A stretch of DNA of 64,000 nt from Garra rufa (Eukaryota; Chordata; Actinopteri; Cypriniformes; Cyprinidae), in assembly GCF_049309525.1 (NCBI RefSeq), contig NC_133367.1, positions 7,306,163 through 7,370,162 on the forward strand, in the 5' to 3' direction. Numbering within the stretch: position 1 is the stretch's first letter; the number at the start of each line of letters is the position of its first letter. Position numbers and translations under genes: made by a program. Positions 35,401-49,700 of this stretch are shown here, one piece after another. The notes beneath the pieces were generated by a model that made no database searches, was not told where the DNA came from, and saw only the letters and a program-made list of their open reading frames with translations.

Positions 35401-38400
35401 TTTTAAGTTTTCAGTCAATTTTGACTTTTTCAATTTTCATCTTGTAATTGTGACTTTTTTTGTGTCTTTATCTCACAATTTTAAATGTCTTTGAGTTTAT
35501 CTCATAATTGTCACTTTAAAAAAAAAATCTTGTATTTCTGACGTTTTTCAAGTTTTTCTTCAATTTTCATCTCATAATTCAGATTTTTTTTGTTTTCATC
35601 TCACAATTTTGAATGTTTTGAAGTTTTTATCTAATACTTCTCTTATTCAAATTTTCACTGTTCACAAGTTTTTACTGTTTTCATCTTATAATTCTGACTT
35701 TTTAAAAATTGAAACTTGTAATTCTAATTTTTTCGTTTTTTCAACTCACAATTTTGAATATTTTGAGTTTTCATCTCATGATTCTCACTTTTTTTACATT
35801 TTCAACTTGTAATTCTGACTTTTTCCAAGTTTTCATCTCGTAATTCCAATTTAAAAAAATAATAATAATCTCGTAATTCTAACTTTTTTGTGTCTTCATT
35901 TTACAATTATGAATGTTTTCGAGTTTTCATCTCATAATTCTCACTTTTTTATTTTCAGCCCACAATTTTGACTTTTTTCAAATTTTGATCTCATAATTCT
36001 TTTTAAAAATAGGACTTTTTAAAAATATTTATCTTGTAATTCTGACTTTTTTCAAGTTTTCATGTCACAATTTTGACTTTTTTCATCTCGTAATTCAGAC
36101 TTTTTAAAATTTTAATTTTGACTGAGTTTTTGTCTTTCTATTTAATTTTGGAATTCTGACTTTCAAAAAATTTTGTCTTGGGAAATTAAAACTTTTTAAA
36201 AATTTAATCTCGTAATTTTTGAGTTTTCAGCTCACAATTTGGACTTCTTTGAAATTTTTTTTTTTTGTAAAACTTGTAATTCTGACTTTTTCAAAATTTA
36301 TTTTAAAAAATTTTCATCTTGTAATTCTGACTTCTTTCTTTTTAAATTTCATCTTGGAATTTTGACTTTTAAAAAATTTAATTTCGACTTTTAAAAAATA
36401 TTCATATTGAAATTCTGACTTTTTTCAACTTTTCAGCTCACAATTTAGATTTTTCTCGAGTTTTCATCTCATAATTTTGACTTTTAAAAAAATTTTCCTA
36501 TTGAGAAAATTAAAGCTTTTTTTTTCAATTTGGACATTTTTTTTGAGTTTTTGTCTTGTAATTTTGACTTTCTGAATTTACATCTCACAATGTTTTTTGT
36601 TTCAGTTCAGTCATGTTTTTGGCAAATTGTGAGTTTATATCTTGAACTTCTCAGAGTTGTGAGTTTATATCTTGTGATTCAGAATTCTAAGTTTACATTT
36701 CACAATTCTAACTTTTTTCCTCAGAATTGAGCATTATCCTGCGGCAGTAAGAAGCTTGCACAGACTGTCATAGATATTTAGTAAAGCGTGCGTCACCTGA
36801 TTCTCTCGCTCTCTGCCGCTCGCAGCGCCTCCCTCAGCTGCAGGTTTGATTGGCTGAGAGCGTCCCTCTCTTTAGTGACATCACTGAGGGAGTGTCTCAG
36901 CTCCACCCCCTCTCTCCTATGCCCCTCCCCCGCGTCCCGTATCTGTCCCAGGTGTTTGTCCATCTCCAGCAGCTCTCGTCTGGCGGCGTCACGGCTCTCC
37001 TCGCTGGACGCCAGCAGCGCGCGACACTCCTCCAGCTGCAGGACAGACGCCGCAGTCACACACTGACTGATCAAACCCCGCTCTGATCATCACACACTCA
37101 CCTCAGAGAGAGCCGTATCCGCTCGCGTCTGCTGCTCTGAGCAGGTCTCCTGCAGTCTGCGCAGCTCACGCCCCTGTGTCCCGGCGGCCTCCTGCAGACG
37201 ACTGCGCAGCTCCTGCAGCTCTGTGTTTAGAGACGCAACCGCAGCCTAGAGATGCAAACCTCGGATCAGAACACACTCATCACCAACAGGACCTGCTTTA
37301 CAAGATCATTAATATCACTATCAGACAAACTTAGTAGCTCTATCTTTTCTGATCCGGAAAACCAGACCATCAAAACCACCTAAAATCCCATAGACTTTCA
37401 TTATACAATCAGCCTAATGGAGTATTTAAGCTAACTAGCGCTCTAGTAAACCTTAACAACTGAAGTAAACCACTTAATAAACCAGCTAAAACCAGCCTAA
37501 GCTAGTCATCCAGGTTGGTTTTAAAGTGGTTTTGGCCACATTTTAGCTCTTCAAACTGGAGATCTGCTGAGACTAGACAACCAGTCCAGGCTGGTTTTAG
37601 CTGGTTTTAACCAGATTTTGAAAAGGAAATCTGCTGTTTTAGCTGGATTTTTTCATTCATGTTAACAACATGCTAAATCATGTTAAAACATGCTAATCAA
37701 GCTAGAACAATGCTAGCAGCATGCTAATTATGTTAGAAACATATTAGCAACATGCCAGAAACATGTTAGAAATATGCTTACAACATGCTGATCATGCTAG
37801 AAACATGCTAGCAACATGCTAATCACGCTAACAACATCCAAGTAACTTCGTAATCATGCTAGAATCATGTTAGCAATTATTAACATAAGTTGATTATCAT
37901 GCTAGAAACATGTTTATCATGCTAGCAACACAACAAGCTAATCATGTTAAAATCATGCTAATAATGCTCAAAACATGCTAGCAACAGGCTACTAACTAGC
38001 TAATCATGTTAAAAACATCCTAACAACATGCTAAAAATGCTAATCATGTTAGAATAATGTTAACAACATGCTAGTAACTTGTTAGTAATGTTAGAAACAT
38101 GCTAATCATGCTAGAATCATGCTAGCAACATGTTAGTAACTTGTTAGTCATGTTAAAAACATGCTAGCAACATGCTAATCATGTTAAAATCATGTTAATA
38201 ATGCTTAAAACATGCTTAGCATGTTAAAATCATGCTAATGATACTAAAAACATCCTAACAACATGCTAAAATATGCTAATGATGTTAGAATAATGTTTAA
38301 AACATGCTAATAATGCCTAATTGCTACTCATAGTAGCAACATTTTAAATCATGCTAACTCACGTTAAGTCATGCTATGCTAAATCATGCTAGCAGCATGT

Positions 38401-41400
38401 TTAAAGCATCCTAAATCATGCTAGAACGTGCTAACTATGCTGGAAACATGCGCTTGTTCCCACTCTGTCCCTAAATTCAATTTCACCAAAACCTAAAGCT
38501 TTTCAAAGTTATTTCAAACTTTCAGACGAGGTTTTCTCAAGCCGACATCTGCAAAGTTTCCTCATCTAGTCATCAGACAATTAGAGAGCGAAAACTTTTA
38601 TTATAAATACAATTCAATTCAAGTTTATTTGTATTGCGCTCCTCATGATGCAAATCACTGCAATGCAGCTGTACAGAAAATGTAGGTCTCTACAATATAT
38701 TTACTAGCTTATCATCGCTGTGGGTTTTTTTTACATTCTAAGGCCGTGTTCACACTTGGTGTCTTTTATGACCAGAAAAACTGACCAGGGCGCTTTTTTA
38801 ACTACAAAAAAATCTGGCAGCGTTGCAGCGGAGGGCTATAACAACAGCTGCAACAGTAGCCTATGAGTGGAGCAGAAATGTGGAGAAAAGAGGAAGCTGA
38901 CTCTTTACCTTTTTGACATTTTTGCTTTTTATTTGATAGGACAGTATTTAGACAGGAAGTGAAGAGAGAGAGGGTACAGGTCTGAGAGCCAGAACTCAAA
39001 AAAGGGACGCCCGAAGTGCAAAAAAAGCGATATAGTTACCGTAACAGTTGTAGTTATTTTTATCGTAACATTCACAGCTATGGTTATCGTTATAGTTACC
39101 GTAACAGTTATAGTTATTTTTATCGTAACATTCACAGCTATGGTTATCGTTATAGTTACCGTAACGGTTACAGTTATTTTTATCGTAACATTCACAGCTA
39201 TGGTTATCGTTAGAGTTACCGTAACAGTTATAGTTATTTTATCGTAACATTCACAGCTATGGTTATCGTTATAGTTACCGTAACGGTTACAGTTATTTTT
39301 ATCGTAACATTCACAGCTATGGTTATCGTTAGAGTTACCGTAACAGTTATAGTTATTGTTATCGTAACATTCACAGCTATGGTTATCGTTATAGTTAGCG
39401 TAACAGTTATAGTTATTGTTATCGTAACATTCACAGCTATGGTTATCGTTATAGTTAGCGTAACAGTTATAGTTATTGTTATCGTAACATTCACAGCTAT
39501 GGTTATCGTTATAGTTACCGTAACGGTTACAGTTATTTTTATCGTAACATTCACAGCTATGGTTATCGTTAGAGTTACCGTAACTGTTATAGTTATTGTT
39601 ATCGTAACATTCACAGCTATGGTTATCGTTATAGTTACCGTAACGGTTACAGTTATTTTTATCGTAACATTCACAGCTATGGTTATCGTTAGAGTTACCG
39701 TAACAGTTATAGTTATTGTTATCGTAACATTCACAGCTATGGTTATCGTTATAGTTAGCGTAACAGTTATAGTTATTGTTATCGTAACATTCACAGCTAT
39801 GGTTATCGTTATAGTTAGCGTAACAGTTATAGTTATTGTTATCGTAACATTCACAGCTGTGGTTATCGTTATAGTTACCGTAACAGTTATAGTTATTTTT
39901 ATCCTAATATTCACAGCTATGGTTTTAATAACGTTATAAAATGATAAAGTCGTTCAAATGAGCGTTAAAAAGTGTATGCTCCTACTGACCCGCTCTTGTT
40001 CTCTGAGGAGCGCCGTCTCTCGGTTGAGTCTGTCCGTCTCCAGCGCTGCAGTGCTCAGCTCCGCCTGTAGAGAGCTCACCTTCTCCGACAGAACCGCCTT
40101 CTCCGCCTCCTTCACGGACAGCGCCTGCAGACAGCATCAGACGGTCAGTAACGATCGACACAGACACACGTGAGCGACTGGAGCGAGTCTGACCTGCTGT
40201 TTGTCCGTCTCGGCCTGTAGCAGACTCTGGTCTCTGTCGCGCTGTAGTGTCCGCAGCTCCTCCTGAAGCTCCTCGCTCTCTCTCTCCAGACGGACCGTCT
40301 GCTCCTCCAGCTGTTCATGAACACGCCTCAGAGCCGCCTCCCGCTCCGCCTCCAGACTGCAGCGCAGCGCCTCCTGCGGGACACACGTGATATGACGTGA
40401 CGTGTGCGTCTCAAACACGCGTCACATGACGAATACATGAGCGTTCAGATGACCTTCTGATTGGAGAGTCTCTCCAGCTCCTCCTGGTGGTCAGACAGAG
40501 CGCTGCGCAGACATCTCTGAGCCTCCTGTTGAGCGGCCGTCAGCGCGTCTCTCAGAGCCTCCTTCTCTTTCTCAATCTGAGACACAACCGTCTCTCTTTC
40601 GGCGCGCAGACGCTTCAGCTCCGCTAAACACAAACACACACACACACACAAACTAAATGTCACCATCAGGCTATTTTAAAATAAAAATAGATTAAAAAAG
40701 TTTGTCAAGACAGACATTAAAGTTGACTTGAGATCTGACCAAAACGTTTGAAAAAAGTTTTACAAGTTTTAAAGATTTTAAAAGTTTGACGGTTTTCAGT
40801 CTGACACAGATTAAAGTTTAAAGTAGTTTTAAAGATTAAAGGATGTTGTTAGCATGTTACTAGCATGTTTCTAGTATTAGCATGTTACTAGCATGTTTCT
40901 AGCATTAGCATGTTTCTAGCATTAGCATGTTGTTAGCTTGTTAACATTTTTAACATGATTAACATGTTTCTAGCAGGATTGCAAGTTACTAGTATGTTGA
41001 TAACATAATTATAGCATGATTAGCATGTTACTAGCATGTTGTTAACATGATAAACATGGTACTAGCACAATTGTAACATGATTAACATGTTTTATCATGA
41101 TTAGCATGTTAGTAGCATGTTGCTAACATCATAAACATTAAACACGATTGTAGCATGAATAACATGTTTCTAATATGATTAGCATGATACTAAAATTTTT
41201 CTAACATGATTAGCAAGTTACTAGCATGTTGCTAACGTGTTTCTAGCATGTTGTTAGCAATATTAGAACGTTGCCAGCATGATTAAAATGTTTCTAACAT
41301 GATTACTATGTTGTCAGCATGATTCTAACATGATTACCAAGTTACTAGGATGTTAATAACATAATTATAGCATTATTAGCATGTTACTAGCATGCTTCTA

Positions 41401-42510
41401 GCATGATAAGCATGTCACTAGCTTGTTATTAACATGTTTTCAACATGATTAACATAGTTGATTCTAGTATGATTAGCATGATACTGTTACTAGCATGATT
41501 CTAGCATGTTTAACATGTTACTAACATGTTTTTTACATTATTAGCAAGTTACTAACATGTTACAAAACCTGTTTCTAACCTGATTAACAGGTTACTAGCA
41601 TGTTGTTAGCATGATTAGCATGTTGCCAAGATGATTCAAATGTTACTAACATGATCATCAAGTTACTAGCAGGACTTTAGCATGATGACCATGTTAGTAG
41701 CATGTTGCTAGGATGTCGTTAGCATGATCAACATATTGCTAGTATGATTTAGATAGATGAGTTTGAATGAGTTTGAATGGGTTAGAAATAGTAGATAGAA
41801 GGGAAGCTTGATTGAGTCTCAAGGGATTTAAATTTTTAAATTTGAATTTTGTCAGTTGGAGTTTGAATAGTGTTGATCATTTGAACATTCCCTCAATGTA
41901 AGTCTATGGGATTTTTGGTGTTTGTGATAGTCTGGTTTACGAAAAGCGTAAGTCGGATCAGTTAGAAAAGATAGAGCAACTAACTTCAGACCAATCTGAA
42001 GGTCTGACCTGAGTTTAGTGGTTCTAGCTTGAAAGCTCCAGGTCTTTCTGTAGTCTGTGCTGTACCTGTGATGCTGTCAGAGCGCAGTCTGAGGTTCTGG
42101 TTGTCTGACTCCAGTTGTTCGCGTCGAGACTCCATCTGATTTATCTGCTGCTGCAGCTCGAACAGACTGGTCTCCAGATTCTCCCGCTCCGTCCTGCGCA
42201 CGTTCACCGTTAATAAAACACACTAGCGTACAATAGTCATCAGTATCGGGACACATGGGTTCTCCGTCTCACCTGAAGGCGGCGAGCTCCTCTGTGAGGG
42301 CGGCGTTCTCTCGCTCTGACGCCGTCAGCTGAACCAGAAGCCCCGCCCTCTCTCGCACTAGCTCCGCCCGCCCACGCACCGCCTCCTCCAGAGCGCCGCT
42401 CTGCCTGTCTCCTTCACCGCGGAGAGAACCGAGCTCCGCCTCCAAACCGTTCACCTCACCAATCAGCTGTTTGATTGACAGAAGCGGTTTATGAGAAATG
42501 AGAGACAGAC

Positions 42511-42555
<45 letters not shown>

Positions 42556-45123
42556 CCTGTGTGATTCTGTCCTGGAGTTTGGCTCTGTCTGCCTGCAGCG
42601 ACTGAAGCTCCGCCTCCAGCCCCGCCCTGGCCATCTCAGACTCCTGCAGCGATTGGTGGAGAGCGAGACGGACAGAGTCCAGCTCCAGTCGCTCCTGCTC
42701 TGAGCGCACCAGCTCGTCTCTGATGGTCAGCTTCTCCTGCTCCGCTTCTCTTCTCTGAGACAGCAACACACTCTTCTCCTCCTCCAGCTGTCAATCATGC
42801 AGTCGCCAATAGCAACGTTTAGTTTAATGTTCAACGTAGCGGTTAAAGGTTTGCATGTGATTGAGTTTAGCACCTGGACGATGAGCGTGTTGAGGTCAGA
42901 TTTGTCCTGCGCCAGACTCTCGTTAATGCCGCTCATCTTAGCCAGAGAATCTCTGAGTGACGACTCCTCTGAGTGAAGCTTAGTGAGCACTAGAGACAGC
43001 TCAGTGTGACTGCTCCCGCTCTGCACACAGCACACTACAGATGAAGGACGCACACTAGACAATATTTGGGGAAAAAATCAATTGCTTTTATTTTTGGACA
43101 AAAATTGCATTTAAAAAAAAAGTGTCAAGTTTGCTGACCATAAATTATATCAGTGTGACTATAAAACACAACAATATACAACAAAGTAGGTCAAAAGTTT
43201 AAGTTGACTTTAAAAACAGTTGTAAATGTTTGAAGTTTAAAAATAAACCTGGAGTAGATTAGATTGATACATGTTGATAACATGTTTCTAGCATGATTAG
43301 CACATTGCTAACTAGCGTGTTGCAAGCATGATTCTAACATGGTTTCCAGCATGATTAACGTGTGGCTAGCATGATTAGCATGTTGTTAGCATGATTGGTA
43401 TGTATTTAACATATTGTTAACATGATTAACATGTTGCTAGCATGTTTCTAGCATGTTAACATTTTGTTAACATGTTTTAACTTAATTTGTATGTTGTTAA
43501 CATGTTTCTATCAACATTAGCATTTTCTTAGAATGCTAGCATGTACTTAGCATGTTGTTAACATGTTTTGTAACGAACAACATGTTGTTAACATGTTTAA
43601 CATGTTAAAGTTTCTAGAATGATTACCATGTTGTTAGCATTATTAGCATGCAGTTAGCATGTTGTTAACCATGTTTTTAACATTAGTTTCCAGATTGTCT
43701 AACATGATTAACATGTTGCTTACATGTTACTAGCATAAGTAACATAGTTAATGTGTTTCAAGCATGATTGCCATGTAGTTAACATGTTGCTAGAGTGTTT
43801 CTAGAATAGTTAACATGTTACTAGCATGACTGGTATGTAGTTAGCATATTGTTAACATGACTAACATGTTTAACATGTTTCTAAAATGGTTATCATGTAG
43901 TTAGCATTTTGCTAAGATGATTACCATGTCATTACCATGTTTATATCATGATTAGCATTTTGCTAGAATGCTAGTATGTACTTAGAATGTTGCTAACATG
44001 GCATGTTGTTAGCATGTTTCTGTAACAATTAGCATGTTAACATGTTTATAACATGCTGTTAGCTTGCTGTTAACATTTTTCTTACATGATTAACATGTTG
44101 TTAACCATGTTTCTAACATGATTAGTTTCTAGAATTTCTAGCATGATTAACATGTTGCTAGCATGACTGGTATGTAGTTAACATATTGTTAATATGACCA
44201 ACATGTTTTTAACATGTTTCTAAAATGATTATGATGGTAGCATGTTTTCAACATGATCAGCATGTTGTCATCATTCTAGCATTATTTGTATGTTTCTAGC
44301 ATGATTAGCATGTAGTTATGCTTGTTGCTAATGTGTTTCTGGTTTGATTAACATACTGTTAGCATGATTAGCATGTAGTTATCATATTGCTAACATGTTG
44401 TTAGCAAGATTAATATATAATTAGCATGTTTCTATCATGATTAGCATATTTTTTAACATGTTAACATGTTGCTAACATGTTTTTAAAGATTATCATGTTA
44501 ACATGATTAACATATAGCTAGCATGTTGTTAGCATTATTTAACACACTGCTAAAACGCTGTTTTAAAACGAAAACGCACTTGTGTAACCAGGGCCTGAGT
44601 CTCAAGGGATTCTGGAAGTTTAAACTTGAATTTTGACAGTTGGAGTTTGAATTTTGTCAGTTGGAGTCTGAATTGTGTCAGTTGGAGTCTGAATTGTGTC
44701 AGTTGGAGTTTGAATTTTGTCAGTTGGAGTCTGAATTTTGTCAGTTGGAGTCTGAATTTTGTCGGTTGGAGTTTGAATTTTGACAGTTGGAGTTTGAATA
44801 GTGTTGGCTCATTTGAACATTCCCTCAATGTAAGTCTATGGGACTTTTATTACATAAGAACTCCAGGAGGAGTATTGTTCAGACATTTTAGTCTCATCAG
44901 AATAATTATAAAATAAGGTTAAGTAGCAGATGAGTAGGTTGGCTTTTCTCAATATATAACAGTGTGTGTGTCTGACCCTGTTAAGCGCGTCGCTCAGCTG
45001 TCTGTTCTCGGCCTCCATCAGCTGTCGGTCTGTGGCCCCCTGCTGGAGAGACTCCCTCAGCGCCGTCAGTTCAGCACGCAGTGAAGACGCACGCCGCTCT
45101 GACTCCTCCCACAGCTGCTGACT

Positions 45124-45156
<33 letters not shown>

Positions 45157-45702
45157 CAGAAACACGTCTCACTGGCGCATCATTCAAACACAATCACGTC
45201 AGACTCACATTCTGTCGGTCTCGGCTCGTGCTCGCTCTCTCTCCAGCGCGGCGGCGTCTCTCTCCTCTCGCTCGTGTTCACGCTCTCTCTGCGCAGACGT
45301 GACGGCCAGCTGCAGCCTGTCGCACTCCAACTGCAGCAGCTGCACCTGCGTCTGCGCCGCCTGCGCAGCTTTATCCACCACATCTTTCTCACTGACAGAG
45401 AGAGAAAGACAGGTTCACTCACTGGTCACATGACTCGGTGTGATCGACAGGCCTTGTGACGTGTTTTACCTGCTCTGTGCGTCTCTCTCCTGTCTCAGTC
45501 GGTCTCGATCTCTCACAGCGGTCTCTCTCTCCCGCTGAGCGTCGTCTCTCTCTGCCTGCAGCGTCTGTAAGCGGAGCTCCGCCTCTCGTCTGCTTGACTC
45601 CGCCTCCCCCTGCTGTCTGCGCAGCTGCTGCACTGAAGACTGAGCAGACTGCAGACGCTCACGCAGCTCCTGCAAACAACACACACTCAGGAGTCAGTCT
45701 AT

Positions 45703-45777
<75 letters not shown>

Positions 45778-46671
45778 TGTGTGTGTGTGTGTACCTGTAG
45801 CTGGATCTGTCTGCTGGTCAGAGTGGAGCGCAGTGCAGACAGACAGCTGTCAGGGATGATGGCTGATGAAGACGATGATGAAGATGAAGAGCGCAGCAGA
45901 GGAAGCAGAGACTCCTCAGTGTTTCCGTCCACACCGTCACTGTCAGACAACACCAGCTACACAAACACACAACAATCAGGGTTTGTGCTTCAACTACTTG
46001 AATTTGACTTTTTTGAAAACCCAAGAGTTGCTGGAAAAGTGCTTGAATTATTGAAAGGCATTTATAAAATAAGTACATATCTGTTCATGCCAAATTCACC
46101 TAATTCAAAAAACATACTTTTTTTGCTTATTTCAGGTAACGTCATAAAAAATAGCAAGCTAAGCCAGTAGCAGTACTAAATGGTAAACCATTAAAAATAA
46201 AGAGCAGATGAACCGAATCAATTGAGTGAGTCATTTATGATGGAACCGCTTCGATTGATTCAAACTTGTGACTTTGATCATTTATTTGAAGCGATTCACT
46301 AGAAAAGGACCATTTTCGAATTTTGACATCACTTGTAATGATTTTCAAAAGCACAAATCATTTGATTTAGATTGGAATGGGTTTGTGAATCATTTTGCAA
46401 ATTCAATGATTCAAAATTCAATGATTCACAATCCGCTCTCTGAGTCCTGATCTGAAGTGATTTTGCGAATAATTACTGCGCAGTTTGGGACATCGGAGCG
46501 TAGATTGTGAATCATTTGATTCAGTTCGGATCTTCTATGATTTAGATCGGAACATGTTTGTGAATCATTTTGCAAATTGAATGATTCCTGTCCTGATCTG
46601 AAATGATGGTTTGGTATCATTCCTTAGATCGGGACTTTGTGTGCATTTTACGAATCGTAAGTGTGTATGAA

Positions 46672-46759
<88 letters not shown>

Positions 46760-49700
46760 TACCTGTGTGATGTCTCGGAGTGTGTTCTGCAGAGCTGCAG
46801 TGTGTTTCTTCAGTGAATGGACCTCTGTCTCCTCCAGACTCCTCTGATCCTGACGACACACACATCAGGTGTTGCTATGTCTGACCTGTGATTGGCTGCT
46901 TTACTTGGTTCTTCACCAGCAGATATTAGAATGTGAACCAGACAACTGTTAAACAGAGGTGTGTGTGTACCTGCAGTTTCCTGTTGAGCGCTGTGACTTC
47001 CTGTTCTCTGTCCTCCACACGAGCTTTGAGACGCTCCAGCTCTCTCACTGCGTCCCCCAACCTGACAAACACACGTTTGAAACTATTTCAGAAACTTTGA
47101 CCAACACTTACAACACTCCAGACACAAACTAATGATGGATGACTAGTCCAGTACTGAGTTCATGCCATAATAGACTAATACAACCACATGCAACTATCAT
47201 TTCTCAAATAATTATTACAGTATATACTGATAAATGGAAGATTGAGTTGAATGGTATGAGATGACTGGATGCTTTCAGCTGATTTCCTGTTGAACTGTCA
47301 GCAACTGAACTGCAGCTCAAACTATTTCAAATATAGTGAATTAAGCTACAAACTCCATCATAATGAACAATGTGAACATCTGACATGTATGTTAAGCTGC
47401 AGCTCGTCATATTAATGGAGTGTTTGACTCGTTAGCAGTAAACTAACTGGGGAAAATTGGAAAATTGGAACTTTAAAGCGGATTAACAAATCTTTTGATT
47501 CAATTTCGGAACTTCGGTGTGTTTCGCGAATCATTTGATTAATTTCGGAACTTCGGTGTGTTTTTCGCGAATCATTTGATTAATTTCGGAACTTCGGTGT
47601 GTTTCGCGAATCATTTGATTAATTTCGGAACTTCGGTGTGTTTTTCGCGAATCATTTGATTAATTTTGAAACTTCGGCGTGTTTCACGAATCATTTGATT
47701 AATTTCAGAACTTTGGTGTGTTTCACGAATCATTTGATTAATTTCAGAACTTTGGTGTGTTTCACGAATCATTTGATTAATTTCGGAACTTTGGTGTGTT
47801 TCACGAATCATTTGATTAATTTCGGAACTTCGGTGTGTTTCACGAATCATTTGATTAATTTCGGAACTTTGGTGTGTTTCACGAATCATTTGATTAATTT
47901 CGGAACTTCGGTGTGTTTCACGAATCATTTGATTAATTTCGGAACTTCGGTGTGTTTCACGAATCATTTGATTAATTTCGGAACTTTGGTGTGTTTCACG
48001 AATCATTTGATTAATTTTGAAACTTCGGTGTGTTTCACGAATCATTTGATTAATTTTGAAACTTCGGCGTGTTTCACGAATCATTTGATTAATTTTGAAA
48101 CTTCGGCGTGTTTCACGAATCATTTGATTAATTTCGGAACTTCGGTGTGTTTCACGAATCATTTGATTAATTTTGAAACTTCGGCGTGTTTCACGAATCA
48201 TTTGATTAATTTTGAAACTTCGGTGTGTTTCACGAATCATTTGATTAATTTCAGAACTTCGGTGTGTTTCACGAATCATTTGATTAATTTTGAAACTTCG
48301 GCGTGTTTCACGAATCATTTGATTAATTTCGGAACTTTGGTGTGTTTCACAAATCATTTGATTAATTTTGAAACTTCGGTGTGTTTCACGAATCATTTGA
48401 TTAATTTCGGAACTTCGGTGTGTTTCACGAATCATTTGATTAATTTCGGAACTTCGGCGTGTTTCACGAATGATTTGATTAATTTCGGAACTTCGGCGTG
48501 TTTCACGAATCATTTGATTAATTTCGGAACTTCGGCGTGTTTCACGAATCATTTGATTAATTTCGGAACTTCGGTGTGGTTCACGAATCATTTGATTAAT
48601 TTCGGAACTTCGGCGTGTTTCACGAATCATTTGATTAATTTCGGAACTTCGGCGTGTTTCGCGAATCATTTGATTAATTTCGGAACTTCAGTGTGTTTCG
48701 CGAATCATTTGATTCATTTCGGAACTTCGGCGTGTTTCACGAATCATTTGATTAATTTCAGAACTTAGGTGTGGTTCGCAAATCATTTGATTCAATTTGG
48801 GACTTCGGTGTGTTTCACGAATCATTTGATTAATTTCGGAACTTCGGTGTGTTTTGTGAATCATTTGATTAATTTCAGAACTTCGGTATGTTTCACGAAT
48901 CATTTGATTCAATTTGGGACTTCGGTGTGTTTCACGAATCATTTGATTAATTTCAGAACTTCGGTGTGTTTCACAAATCATTTGATTAATTTCGGAACTT
49001 CAGTGTGTTTCACGAATGATTTGATTAATTTCGGAACTTCGGTGTGTTTCACGAATCATTTGATTAATTTCGGAACTTCGGCGTGTTTCACGAATGATTT
49101 GATTAATTTCGGAACTTCGGCGTGTTTCACGAATCATTTGATTAATTTCGGAACTTCGGCGTGTTTCACGAATCATTTGATTAATTTCGGAACTTCGGCG
49201 TGTTTCGCGAATCATTTGATTAATTTCGGAACTTCAGTGTGTTTCGCGAATCATTTGATTCATTTCGGAACTTCGGCGTGTTTCACGAATCATTTGATTA
49301 ATTTCAGAACTTAGGTGTGGTTCGCAAATCATTTGATTCAATTTGGGACTTCGGTGTGTTTCACGAATCATTTGATTAATTTCGGAACTTCGGTGTGTTT
49401 TGTGAATCATTTGATTAATTTCAGAACTTCGGTATGTTTCACGAATCATTTGATTCAATTTGGGACTTCGGTGTGTTTCACGAATCATTTGATTAATTTC
49501 AGAACTTCGGTATGTTTCACGAATCATTTGATTCAATTTGGGACTTCGGTGTGGTTCACGAATCATTTGATTAATTTCAGAACTTCGGTATGTTTCACGA
49601 ATCATTTGATTCAATTTGGGACTTCGGTGTGGTTCACGAATCATTTGATTAATTTCAGAACTTCGGTATGTTTCACGAATCATTTGATTCAATTTGGGAC

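Noticed and set aside
39016..39939. 226-codon frames on both strands
   Set aside because: Same 60-bp repeat artefact, in crocc intron 22.
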